DNA from: Ascidia mentula
Lineage: Eukaryota > Chordata > Ascidiacea > Phlebobranchia > Ascidiidae
Direction of reading: 5' to 3'
NCBI GenBank assembly: GCA_947561715.1
Contig: OX387197.1
Span: 9,855,001 to 9,919,000, forward strand
DNA length: 64,000 nucleotides
Position 1 is the first letter of the stretch, and every line of letters starts with the position of its first letter. The translations under genes and the position numbers were made by a program. The notes beneath the pieces were generated by a model. That model was given only the letters and a program-made list of their open reading frames with translations. It did no database searches and was not told the DNA's origin. Positions 37,701-48,047 of this stretch are shown piece after piece.

Positions 37701-40700
37701 TGTTATATTTTGGACAAAACCCAAACTGGTATTCAAACATGCTTTAAAAATGTTGCGTTTTGTGGCAAGATAAGGACTCCACTAACAGGCAGATTTGAGT
37801 CGGTTCTCGGTGTCATGTGCCGGCCTTCAATCGCGCCGGATTTGAATACTGAGTTGGTGCAGTAATAAAGATCGGCGTTTTCCATCAATGGTGAAGAACC
37901 GAACGCGATAGCGACGTACTCATCCCCGGAAGGTGAACCCCCAACGATGGTAAAATCCACAGTTTCGTCGGCTTCATTCTAAAAAAACACAAGTTGTCAC
38001 CCTGTTTCATCAGGGCGTTATTCGGCATCCTACGTATATCCACGACGTCAACATGCAACCGTCGGTCCCAGGGTCCTCGCATTGCGGCTTGTTTGTGGCG
38101 CAATTTCTCGTCGTTCCACATCCTTCGGCCAAAGACGGCGGTGGAGCCTCCACAAACTGGATTCCTGATGCCGTGGCCCATCGCCTGTCTGCGGCATGTG
38201 GTTGTATGTCGCCCCCTGCATGAAAATATGCAGGAAAAACTGCTTGTGATAATTAGGGAGATTTGACCAAAAACTTTATACATACGACTTTATTTTTGCT
38301 AAAAATTTGAGACAATATGCCCTTAATTTTGAGTGATTTTGTCATGACATTATCAGCTATCCAGTAGTGAATTAACGAACAATATAATTTTTAATATAGT
38401 CAGCATTTTTTTGCAAAATCGACTGCAAAAAAGATAAACGCAAAAGGAATGAAAACTTAAAGAAATATTAAAATATTCTCGACCCAGAATCTCAATCAGA
38501 CCAACAATAGAATATTTTATCGACCCAAGGGCCCGAATATATGCAAACAACCCGAAGTCGAACAAAATCTTCCCACTTTATGACTTTTGATGTAAAAAAT
38601 ATTTCATTGCCCAATGCATAAAAGTTTTTTTTAGTCACCAAGGAAAAAAAACCATATGATATTTGTGCGTGACAAAAGCATCCAACTTGGGGAAAAATAA
38701 GACTTCATTGACAACAAATGGCCCTCGCGTGATCATGGTTTGGCATGTTATGGTGGTTAACAGCAGATTTGAAATACATTACGCAGTTTCCACAAGGTCT
38801 CCTAATATCCCTAAAAAATATCCAATTACCTGAAAAGGTTCCTGTAGCGAACAACACGTAAAATGGTGAGGCTGAAAGATCAAATGTGGTCGGAGATCCG
38901 TTGATGTCTTTCATAATGGCGACTTCGCGTTTAAAGGAACAAACGTTGGCGCCGTTTTGTGATCCGGCGAACAAGTTTGTGATTCCATCCTGATAAAAAA
39001 TTAACCATTTTATTGTTTGTGAGTTTTTTCTTATTCTTCATTGATATATATTTTATGCTTTTTATGTGATTGGAATCTTTTTACTAATTTTCATTATTTT
39101 ATCACTATCTTGTCTTTTTTATTTAAAGAAGTTTCTATCGTCATTATTTTGCAGTATGATCAAACGTGAACATCACGCAAGGATGTAAATGTTACGTTTT
39201 TTGGAAAATTGGTACAGACAAGTGACGACAGAGAAATGTCGACTGGACAGCTTGCAGCATGCGCCCAAAGTTGCAAATCATTGCCTACCGGAATTGAAGC
39301 GTCGGTAACAGGTTGTGAATGGCGATTTCCAATTACTCCTGTCTTCAGCATTGTACCAGTACAATAATACAAGTCTGCGTTCTCCATAAGAGGCCCAGAT
39401 GCAAACGCTATAGCCACATATTCGTCACCGCTAGTGAGCATACCTCCACTGAAGGTGAAATCAATTGTCTGAGATTCCTCATCCTACAATCAAGTATTCA
39501 TCTAAGAAACCATGCTGGATCCAGAATGTTTTTGCAAGTAATTAAACAATATTCAAATGTGCATTGCTACGTGGTAAATGTTTGTTATACTCATTGTTAG
39601 GCTGCACAAGGTTTATGGTTATTGGTGTCACAGCCATTTATTTCTTACGGTTATTGCCAATCTGCGTAAACGTAATAACTTTTGCGCAAAAAAGTTTACA
39701 TATGTTTATAATTATCTCATCAATTATCCAAGAATACTGTTTTTGTTTACCCGCAACAAAGGCAAGTTTTATTATACTTACTAAAGCCCACTTTAAGAAG
39801 ACGCAGTTAGCGTCATAAGGATTGCAATCCGCAACATTTGAAGAGCAGTTTGTGGTTTCTTCATTGCAACCTTCATCAAGCGCAGGGGTTGGCGGAGTTG
39901 TAAAATCGAATGCATTTGCGGTTGCCCACCTTTCGTCGGGTTTGTGTTTCTGTGGGCTTGTCTCCCCTGATAAGCATATACTGTCATTAATCTTTCTTCT
40001 AACTTATTGAGAGAAATAATACAATTGGTCTTGGGGACACGTTGTGTTGGTGTATAGCTTACATCCTATGGTGATAGGAGTATTTCTTGACATTCTATGG
40101 TGATTTTTCTGACACAATGTCAGATGATAGGAGATTTGCTGCCCTTTACGTTTTGAAGAAATCGTCAAGACATAAACGCAGAAAACTAACCATAATTTGT
40201 CAGAAGATACAATCACCTGTTTGTGATCCCATTGCCATTAAGATGTGATACTGGTTTGCCGTTAGGTCAAAGGTCAAATCCGCACCGCCGTCGTTCGTCC
40301 GAACGATTGAAGCCTGTCTCTTGAATGAACAGCTCAGAACTCCGTCGTCCGACGAAGAACGATAATTATCTGCTGCGCTCTAAACGTCAGCAATAATTTA
40401 AGCAATTGCACAACAAACACGAGAAGTTTCATGTAACTCACTGGACAATTCAATTCGAGGACTGGTGACGCATGTCTGGCTCCGATTAAACCGCTTCTAA
40501 GTTCGTGGGCATTTGTTCCCTTCATGCAAACGTACGTATCGGAATTTTCCATTGTTCCTGTGGGGGAAAAGGCAAAAGCGACATACTCTCCCGACTCTGC
40601 CGGCCCGCTCACTTCGAAGTCATAGGTATCATCATCCGCGTTCTGTAACGGCCAGGTTACATTTTAGGTATTGTTACACTTCCGCATTTCAAAGATTTCA

Positions 40701-43700
40701 ATTTGGAATGCAATTTCCAACAGCTTTCGTTTAAACCCGTATGGATAAATACGTTGCTTTCGTTGGATAAAGTTTAATTTTAGATTTGTGCAAACTCAAA
40801 AGAAGGGTAAAATCAATGCTTATCATACAGATGGACAAATAAGCAACGTAAAAACAGGAATCTATCTTACGCGTTTCCACGATACAAGTAGACACTTGTC
40901 ATCGCCAAGCTCGCATCCTTCAACATTGTACACACACTGCTTTGTTACTCCGCACCCAGCGCTTGGCATCATGCTGCAAAAAGGTGATCAGCCATCAATA
41001 CTTACTAAAACCTAAATAATGCGCTGTGATATTCCAAAATAATAGGTTTTTAGTCAAAAAGCAAACTCAAAATTTGTGCGCGCACACCCTTTTGTGTAAA
41101 AAAATGTTTTTTTTTAAAGAAAACGACAAAAAATGTTTCATGTCGCATGAAAATCTTTAAAAAAAACACCCTCTTACTTCTTATCCGGCATGAAGCTTTT
41201 TGCATCCTCGGACGCCCACCTGTTCATCCCGTGGTATTGCGGTCTACCTAAAAACAACAACACATCACAGTCAAAAATAGATCTACTATGACTGCCGGTT
41301 TGACAAAAAAAATCTTAGTCTGCGGACATCTTACCGACGAAGAAAAACCCATGACAAAAAAGAACGTGGAACTTCGATGTCGATAAGTCGAATGTCTGCG
41401 ATATATCGTTGGCACCATCCTTCGCAACAACTTTGCAGACTTTAGCCGGCCTGGTAAACTTACACGTGGCTATACCGTTCACCAATGTGGCACTCAACAA
41501 AACTACTCCTTCCTGCAAAATAAATACACGTCAGTAACAACATTCTTTAGAATGGAAGCCGCGCATACTGACTGGCAATTGCGGGTCCATTGCGGGTGGA
41601 AAGTACTGATTCTGTATGGTTCCTGTAAGGAAATTGCTTCCAGTACAGACGTATAGGTCGGCGCGCCTCATCTGCTGACCCGACGAGAAGGCGATTGCGA
41701 CATACCGGGAGAGACCGAACATTTTTTCAGCTGGCCCGCTCATCACCATGTTATAGTTGGTCGCATTTTTGTCCTGAAAGCTTAGTCGTTATAGTTAGGT
41801 ATAAATATGCGCTAAAACGTCATAACTTCACTGAAGCCTGATTTGCCTGATTAAAACTTGCAATTTCTTTTGATTGACCGCAGTTGGGAAACTTTTCTTT
41901 GGGGTTAATTCAAAAAATATTGGCACAAATTTCATAACGTAATGTAAGCGCTCTATCGGGTTTTTAGGTTTCCACAGCCAAATTTCTTCAATAAGCAAAA
42001 ATTTCTCAAAAATGTAGGATTTCACTCACGTATGTCCAGGTAAGGGAAACGCAGTTTGGGTCACCAGTTTTGCAATCCGGTATGTTTGATATCGTGCCAC
42101 CAAGTTCCTCCTCTTCCTCAATATGATCATCATCATCATCATCGTCGTCGTCGTCGTCGTCGTCGTGATCTCCTTCTTCATCATCGTCGTCTTCACTATG
42201 AAATCAATGTAAAAAAAGCTTTACTATTTGTTATATTTGTTTTCCCTCTTTTGGAGAATTATTTGAAATTCCTTACAAGCTGTTGGTTTCGAGCGAAACA
42301 AATCTATTCGTCCCGTGGTACTGAATCACGCCGCCTGCAAAAAATCGACGCATTTAACATAAAACAAATATGTGGGAATTTTGTCTCCTCCACTCACCTA
42401 TGATGATTCCCCTGGCCAAAAGCACGTGGAAATCATTGTCTTCCAAATCAAACTCTTTCAACATGTTATTGCTGACTGTCTTGCTTACACTCTTTGCCCG
42501 AGTGAATGAACACCGTATTTCGCCGTCGACTATGCTCGCAACAGGATTGGTGATTTCGGACTTGATAAAAACGTTTAAAAGTTGAAATGAAAGCTATTTT
42601 CCAAAACTCCTTTTTTGAAGTCACGTTTTATGCATAAATTTTGTGTATAGATCGTGGAAAAAATGTACCGTTTAACGATAAGCGGCATGAAAGTATTAAA
42701 CAGGACAAAGCATCTTTGTACATTTTACCTCAATATAGTCACACGTTGGTAAATAATACTTAAAAATTGACCCAACATGAGCATATTTACCGGCAGGGAA
42801 GAGTCGATTACGGGAGGAAAGAAGCGCTGTTGAATGGCCCCGGACTTAACATTTACTCCATCGCAGTAATACAAGTCAGCGTCTTGCATCTGAGGTAGGA
42901 ATCCGAAAGCAACAGCGAGGTATTCGCTTGTATCTGTTGCATTTCCTTTTATTTCAACGTCAATTGTCTCCGCATCGTCATCCTTCAGTAAATACGTTTT
43001 TAGGTGCACGAGTACAAAATCAGGGTTTATGATACATGCGTCAAAAGTATGTAGAACGGGTAAAATAAGTGGAACAGCATGAAAAACAAATGTTGGTTTA
43101 TGTGAATGATTGCAGTGAAAGAGTTCCCAAACCCTTACGTGACCAAAGGAAATGGCATATAGTTCCAATAATTTCATATGTATAATTGTGCAACCGGCGC
43201 GTAAAACTTCGTAAACTATTGACATACAGACTCTGAAAATTGTGTAAAATAAACAAACGAATGGTGTTTTTGGTTTTGCGGGGCACTTGCTCACTGAGAA
43301 AGTTGCCGAGTCATTTCACGGCGCATAGCGACAAGCGTGTTATTACGGCAATTACTGGAAAAGGCTTTATGCGTTAAGTGGTAAAGCCGCTGGGAGCGAC
43401 TCCCCGCTGCTGAATAACCTGTAGCATGTCCCGCGGCGTTGTAATCACTACAGCTGATCTTTTTTTGACAAAAATAGGCAGCATTGGTTAACTCATATAA
43501 CGTCTTGTTTCTCTATTTTTTAAACCGTCATAAAAAACAGTTTTAGTTTTACGAATTTGAGCGAATTTGGTTTACCCGTGGATAAGAAGATTCTACGTAT
43601 ATACGTGGGGGGAGTTATTTTGTTTATTGTAACAAAAGCTAATAAATAAATGTATTCCTCTAACACACCACAGGAGTGTTTCCTTTATGTTTAATTACAT

Positions 43701-44736
43701 TTCAATATCATAAATTTTCAATGTAAGCAAAATTTCAGCGGCTGGTTGATAAAATACATACAAAACACTGTATAGTCAACTGCTTCGTGGTTTTTATCGT
43801 GCAGAAAACACCAGTCGAAAACGATTGGGAAGGGTCATTTGAGCTCGCCTTCTGACCCGGACATTATACGGTAGAAGGGCATGACTCACTGCCTTAAACG
43901 ACCTTTGGTAAAGTGTTACTGGCGTTTAATTAAATCTGCACGCAAAATGTCAGAACAAAGCACCTCAGGCAAAACGGGAATGTTTTTAGCCACGGAAACG
44001 CAATTTTACATTTGCTGACTGCATAGAATCATTTTTTGTTAATTTAGTGCGTAATGCAAAAACTCATATTATGCTGGATGCAAAGCATTCATAAGCAGCA
44101 ATTACAGTTATTATGTTAACTTAACAGAAAATCACTTCATGAGTAAATGAATAAATTAAATGGGACACTATTACGCACATTGCGTATTCTGATAGTTATT
44201 GCAAATTCTTCTTGTTTTTCTTAACTTTTGCCAAATTTAAGTTACTCTCATTTCGCCAGAAAACAATGCGAACTAAAACGGAACATTTTAATGCTCATCA
44301 ACTATTTGTGTTCCAACTTAGCACCACCCTTCTACCTACATGATGAGTTTTTTGGCTTCTGTCAAATACTGAGTTTCTTATGACCTGGTACATAAATTAA
44401 ATCTGGTAATTTTAGTGGGACAATACCTGTGTATTGCTTTGTCTACATTATTTTCAATTTAGGCGTTTGCTTATTTTTCGCTGAAATAAAAAAATTGCGT
44501 GATTATGTTTAAATGGCAAGCTTTGACTCCTAGCAACTTACGGTGGCTTTGAATAGATTTTGGTAAAAAATTCAAACTGTACTTACCCAGCTCAGAGATA
44601 CGGATACACATGTTGTCTGGTCCGGATCGCACTTTAAGGAAAAACAAAGCTTGTCATCCCCGCATTCATCGGAGTGCGAACTGACTGCGCTAATCCACAA
44701 CAACAACACACAAACGAAAGTAGAAACTGAAGCCAT
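34781..44736 (-). CDS. Secreted protein with seven DOMON modules
   Basis: Twenty-four exons on the minus strand, 1,289 residues: 44736-44587, 42982-42791, 42560-42398, 42334-42277, 42195-42030, 41773-41573, 41512-41335, 41247-41178, 40973-40871, 40642-40442, 40379-40217, 39966-39782, 39483-39289, 38989-38830, 38215-38034, 37978-37787, 37466-37307, 36985-36807, 36664-36473, 36030-35874, 35777-35578, 35430-35239, 35169-35010, 34851-34781. Exon 1 encodes a signal peptide, then a four-Cys motif ending in Trp. Each module is a four-Cys linker, an exon of about 192 bp with YVAIAF and MxxxDLYYC, and an exon of about 160 bp with CSFTR and a FDL-FHVLLA strand, completed by an invariant His at the start of the next exon. 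No membrane span or GPI signal is evident. DOMON domains bind heme or sugars; a heme electron-transfer role is inferred from the Met/His pair. It is paralogous to the FRRS1-like gene at 51236. Confidence 0.9.
42126..42164 (-). repeat. Poly-aspartate tract in the first DOMON linker
   Basis: Thirteen consecutive Asp codons (six GAT, seven GAC) in the linker exon 42195-42030, followed by a Glu-rich run. This linker has lost the first two of the four Cys that all other linkers carry and has gained the acidic tract instead. Plausible cation-binding or spacer segment. Confidence 0.9.
42983..44586 (-). other. Long first intron of the seven-DOMON gene
   Basis: 1.6-kb stretch between the signal-peptide exon and the first DOMON exon. 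No exon, repeat or RNA recognised. It is the longest intron of the gene and a likely place for enhancers. Confidence 0.5.
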
Positions 44737-45789
44737 TTTGTTTTGCTTGTGTCCTATGCAAAAGGCTGCCAGGACTGCTGGTATAGCTTTACCGACTTTC
44801 ACAATTGAACATGCCGACGTAAAAAGTCATACAGCTTGGCGTTAATTATTGCCTGCAGCAAAATCTGTAGCAGAGAGTGCAGTCAAAAGCAGTTATGACA
44901 CCGATAGGTTTGAAAGTACAATGGTAGCTTATACGCAACTGTGTTGTATCGGCCAAATGTTACAGTTAATTTACTTGAATAATTAAGGTAGCTGTTGTTC
45001 AAACAAACAAACAAACAACCAAATAAACCCACTCCTCTGTTTATTCAGTTGCGTACAAAACATGATTCTCTTGATGTTTTGTATACATTGCAGAACGACA
45101 CCATTGTGGAAAACACCATGACAAATTAAAACAGACAATAAGCGTTTTGTCGGTGTCTGCGCAATTCCAGTTTTCATTCAGGTTTTGTTTACTCACGTGC
45201 TTTTACCGGTCGAAAATTAGTACCCGCCGCTAATCATCACAGTAAGTGGTTTTCGGTTCTTCATTTCCGTAAGAGTTTTCCATTACTCTTGATATTGTTC
45301 GTTGGCGTTTCCCACAGCGGAAAAACTACAACAGAATAACTCCCTAGTGTTGTTTCGTTTGCCAGAAGCTTTTAGTTTTGCAAAAACAGTTACGAACTGA
45401 CCTGTTCGTGCAAAGCTTTCAAAAAACGTGTACTATAAAGCAAGCTCACCATTAAAAAGAACTTTAATCGTCAGATTTTAAGGATTTCTACTTTTAGTCG
45501 CATTTTGTTTTGTGTCCAACCTCTGGAGTCATCTGTACCGTTGTTGTATTTCTGTGTAAACGTCAGTGAACAAAAATATAAGGCGTGGTATGCAGCAATG
45601 TTACGCGTTGTCATGCATATGCCCAATGTACTTCTCTATTATAGCAGGTGTGATAACGGTTCCCCGAGGCTTGTTGCAACAAACAAAAGCTAAGTGGTGT
45701 CTTTCTCTCCCGACATCAACAAATACTTCGTTTTTTACTTCACACAAATGATGTAACAAAGTGAATTGAAATCCGTGAATACAGACGTT
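44737..45789. promoter_or_regulatory. Region upstream of the seven-DOMON gene
   Basis: About 1 kb from the seven-DOMON start codon (minus) to the left edge of the tandem ParB-like units. It should hold the promoter of the DOMON gene. No conserved element recognised and no coding exon supported. Confidence 0.45.
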
Positions 45790-46116
45790 GGAAGATACAA
45801 AGGCTATAAAAGTAAACTTGCGTCCTCCATTCGGGAACCTGCCGGTGATCGCATGCAAAAACTTGTCGTCTCTCATTCTGAATCTATAAATACGTTTAAC
45901 ACTATTAACCGTAAAGCACAAAAATGATGTTTGAGTGGACATTCGTCATCTAAATCACATGATGTCACTCAGTATGCAATGTTACTGCGTCAATAGGTGG
46001 GTGTAAGTTCTATGCGTACATGCAACGTCGGTGCTGGATCCAGTTCTGCTTGGTAGTGGCAAATAGTTAAGATTAAGTGCTAAGCGTTAAACAGTAGCAA
46101 AAAAACTCGTGAAAAT

Positions 46117-46673
46117 ATGTATTTAAAGCCTTCTGAGATTCGATTCATGCAAAACAGTATTCACCACAGATTTTGGGGCAACATTGACGTAAATGGCACG
46201 ATAGACGATATCGCTGCCGGTTTGAAAAGTGTCGACAGCCTTGAGCCTATTAGAGTAACTAAGCACAATGGAAAGTATTACAGCTTGGATAACCGACGAC
46301 TCTACGTGTTTCGGGTTTTGGAAAAACGTGGACACCTGAAATACATTGACGTAAAATATACTCCTTCTTGGGATGACAGCAAGTTTACAACCGAAAACGA
46401 TGGCTACTCAATCTACGTTCGCGGTGGAAATACTCGCGTCCACACTTTTAACACTCTGAAGCAGTCAACTAGTTGTAGAATGTAATGCAGATCTTATATG
46501 CGTTTTAAAATTTTTGCTATTTTAGGAACGCTGATATGATGGATACTATTGCTATTGACATTCAAGAAATGGACAGGAGCGAAACACAAGATTTACCATC
46601 CGGGCTTACTTCTTACGACAGGGACGTTGAAACTCTATACAATGCCCAATGGTGCAACTGCGCTATTTTATAG
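46117..46673 (+). CDS. ParB/sulfiredoxin-like domain protein, copy 1
   Basis: Exon 46117-46481, a 44-nt intron, then 46526-46673; 170 residues if spliced so, or 122 residues if read through to the TAA at 46483. The N-terminal 115 residues resemble the ParB/Srx fold: LKPSEIRFMQNSIHHRF, a helix, then LEPIRVTKHNGKYYSLDNRR followed by LYVFRVLEKRG. DNRRLYVFR occupies the place of the ParB box GxRR. This fold includes chromosome-partition CTPases, nucleases and sulfiredoxin, so the activity is open; the Srx Cys is absent. The short acidic tail ends in CNCAIL, a possible prenylation-like CaaX end (CAIL). Upstream TATAAATA near 45886 may be the promoter. The deletions that shortened its intron make correct splicing doubtful. 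Confidence 0.7.
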
Positions 46674-46822
46674 AGTGTATTTTGTTAAATAGGCCACAAC
46701 ATTCACATGATGAGACCCAAAATTTCTGCAGGGATTTACTTCGTTTCAAATCCGAATAGGCTACATTGCTCGAAGTCATAGTATTTTTCCCCGTTTTTAA
46801 AGTTCAATTTTTGCTATTTTAG

Positions 46823-46970
46823 GAACGCTGATATGATGGATACTATTGCTATTAACATTGAAGAAATGGACAAGAGAGAAACACAAGATTTAACATCTAG
46901 GCCTATTTCTTACGACAGAGTCGCTGAAACGCCATCCAATACCCCATATTGCAACTGCGCTATTTTATAG
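46823..46970 (+). repeat. Extra copy of exon 2 in unit 1
   Basis: 148 bp, the same length as the exon at 46526-46673 and open in the same phase to a TAG, with an AG acceptor at 46821-46822. The duplicated block spans about 46508-46715 and 46805-47012, offset 297 bp. The tail again ends CNCAIL. It could act as an alternative last exon. Confidence 0.75.
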
Positions 46971-48047
46971 AGTGTATTTTGTTAAATAGGCCACAATATT
47001 CACATGATGAAACCTAATTTAAAATAATTTCTGAAAGTGTAAAAAAGCGACAGTGTAGCCTAAACAGGAAAGGCTCTATGCATGCGTAGCATATATATCT
47101 GTTTTGTTTGCTATAAATGATATTATCCAGCACACATCGTTTGAGTTTTTCTAGTGCAAAGTTTCTCAAAGACTGTGTCACGAATGTTTCACTAATTAAG
47201 ACTAACTTTTAAAGTTTTTTCACCTTTGTCGTGTAAAATTGAAGAGAATAATGTTATATATAAGAGCTTCTGTGTTAGCACTGCAATTATTGGTGTAATC
47301 GTCTCTTTCCTTCATGACATTTACGAAAAAACTGTGGAGTTAAGGGTAATTGCTTCGCATCATAGCCTATGCTGTTGTGTGTATATACATGCCTTGAATT
47401 AAACTGACTCATACGTGATGTCTACTGCTTGTGGCGTTGTTTCAACATTTAAAATTAAAATGATTGTGACGCAATCTGATCCAGAGGATCGAAGTGTGCG
47501 TTCCGAAAAATGTAAGAACCCTATTCCGATGCCCAAATGGATTGTAGGCCTAGCCTATATTTTAGGAAAAATAGTTAACAGGTATTGTTTTGTTTTTTAT
47601 TATGCCGCAGTTGCTTTTCGGTTGAATATGGCTTGCATGCATGAGAACAAAACCTATACAACCTACATCAATCTTTACTTTTTGCAAAATTTCTGCAGGG
47701 ATTTATTTGGTTTCAGGTCCAGGCTACATTGCTCGATGTCATAGTGCGAAAAAATCCTTTACACTTTTCAAAAAATGCTGAAAATTATTTTGCAAGTTTG
47801 ATACAACAACCTAGTTTCAATGGCTAGATTGGCAGCATCATTGGTGACACCAGAAACTATTCTTAGCAGTCTCTGGTGGCACCAAAGGTCCCAAATTTGC
47901 CGAAGTCACAGCAGCAACTCATATACCAGTTGTGACGTAATAGTGCAGTGAAGCGGAACCTCAAATTATAAAAACCGGTCGCACCAGCTGTGCGAGTGAC
48001 TATTTGGTGAAGGGGTGGCTGGGTTGACAACTTAGCTAATGTTAGCT
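46971..48047. other. Downstream part of unit 1
   Basis: Matches 49554-50646 in unit 2 almost base for base. No further coding exon can be supported: the open frame at 47415-47744 is broken by shifts in the other copy, which argues against coding. It should carry the 3' UTR of copy 1 and the region upstream of unit 2. Confidence 0.6.

Larger units (their letters stand above)
45790..48047 (+). repeat. Tandem duplication unit 1 (2.26 kb)
   Basis: Begins GGAAGATACAAAGGCTATAAAAG and ends at GTTAGCT, where unit 2 starts directly. The two units match at about 90 percent or more by eye over promoter, coding exons and downstream DNA. This copy lacks roughly 0.2 and 0.4 kb present in unit 2 around the intron, and has an extra copy of exon 2. 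Confidence 0.92.

Noticed and set aside
42725-43294. 189-residue minus-strand open frame read as one exon
   Set aside because: Only 42982-42791 fits the DOMON exon pattern, with a proper acceptor and donor. The upstream part is intron that happens to lack stops.
47415-47744. 109-residue open frame in tandem unit 1
   Set aside because: The matching region of unit 2 (about 50020-50340) carries indels that break the frame, so it is unlikely to be coding.
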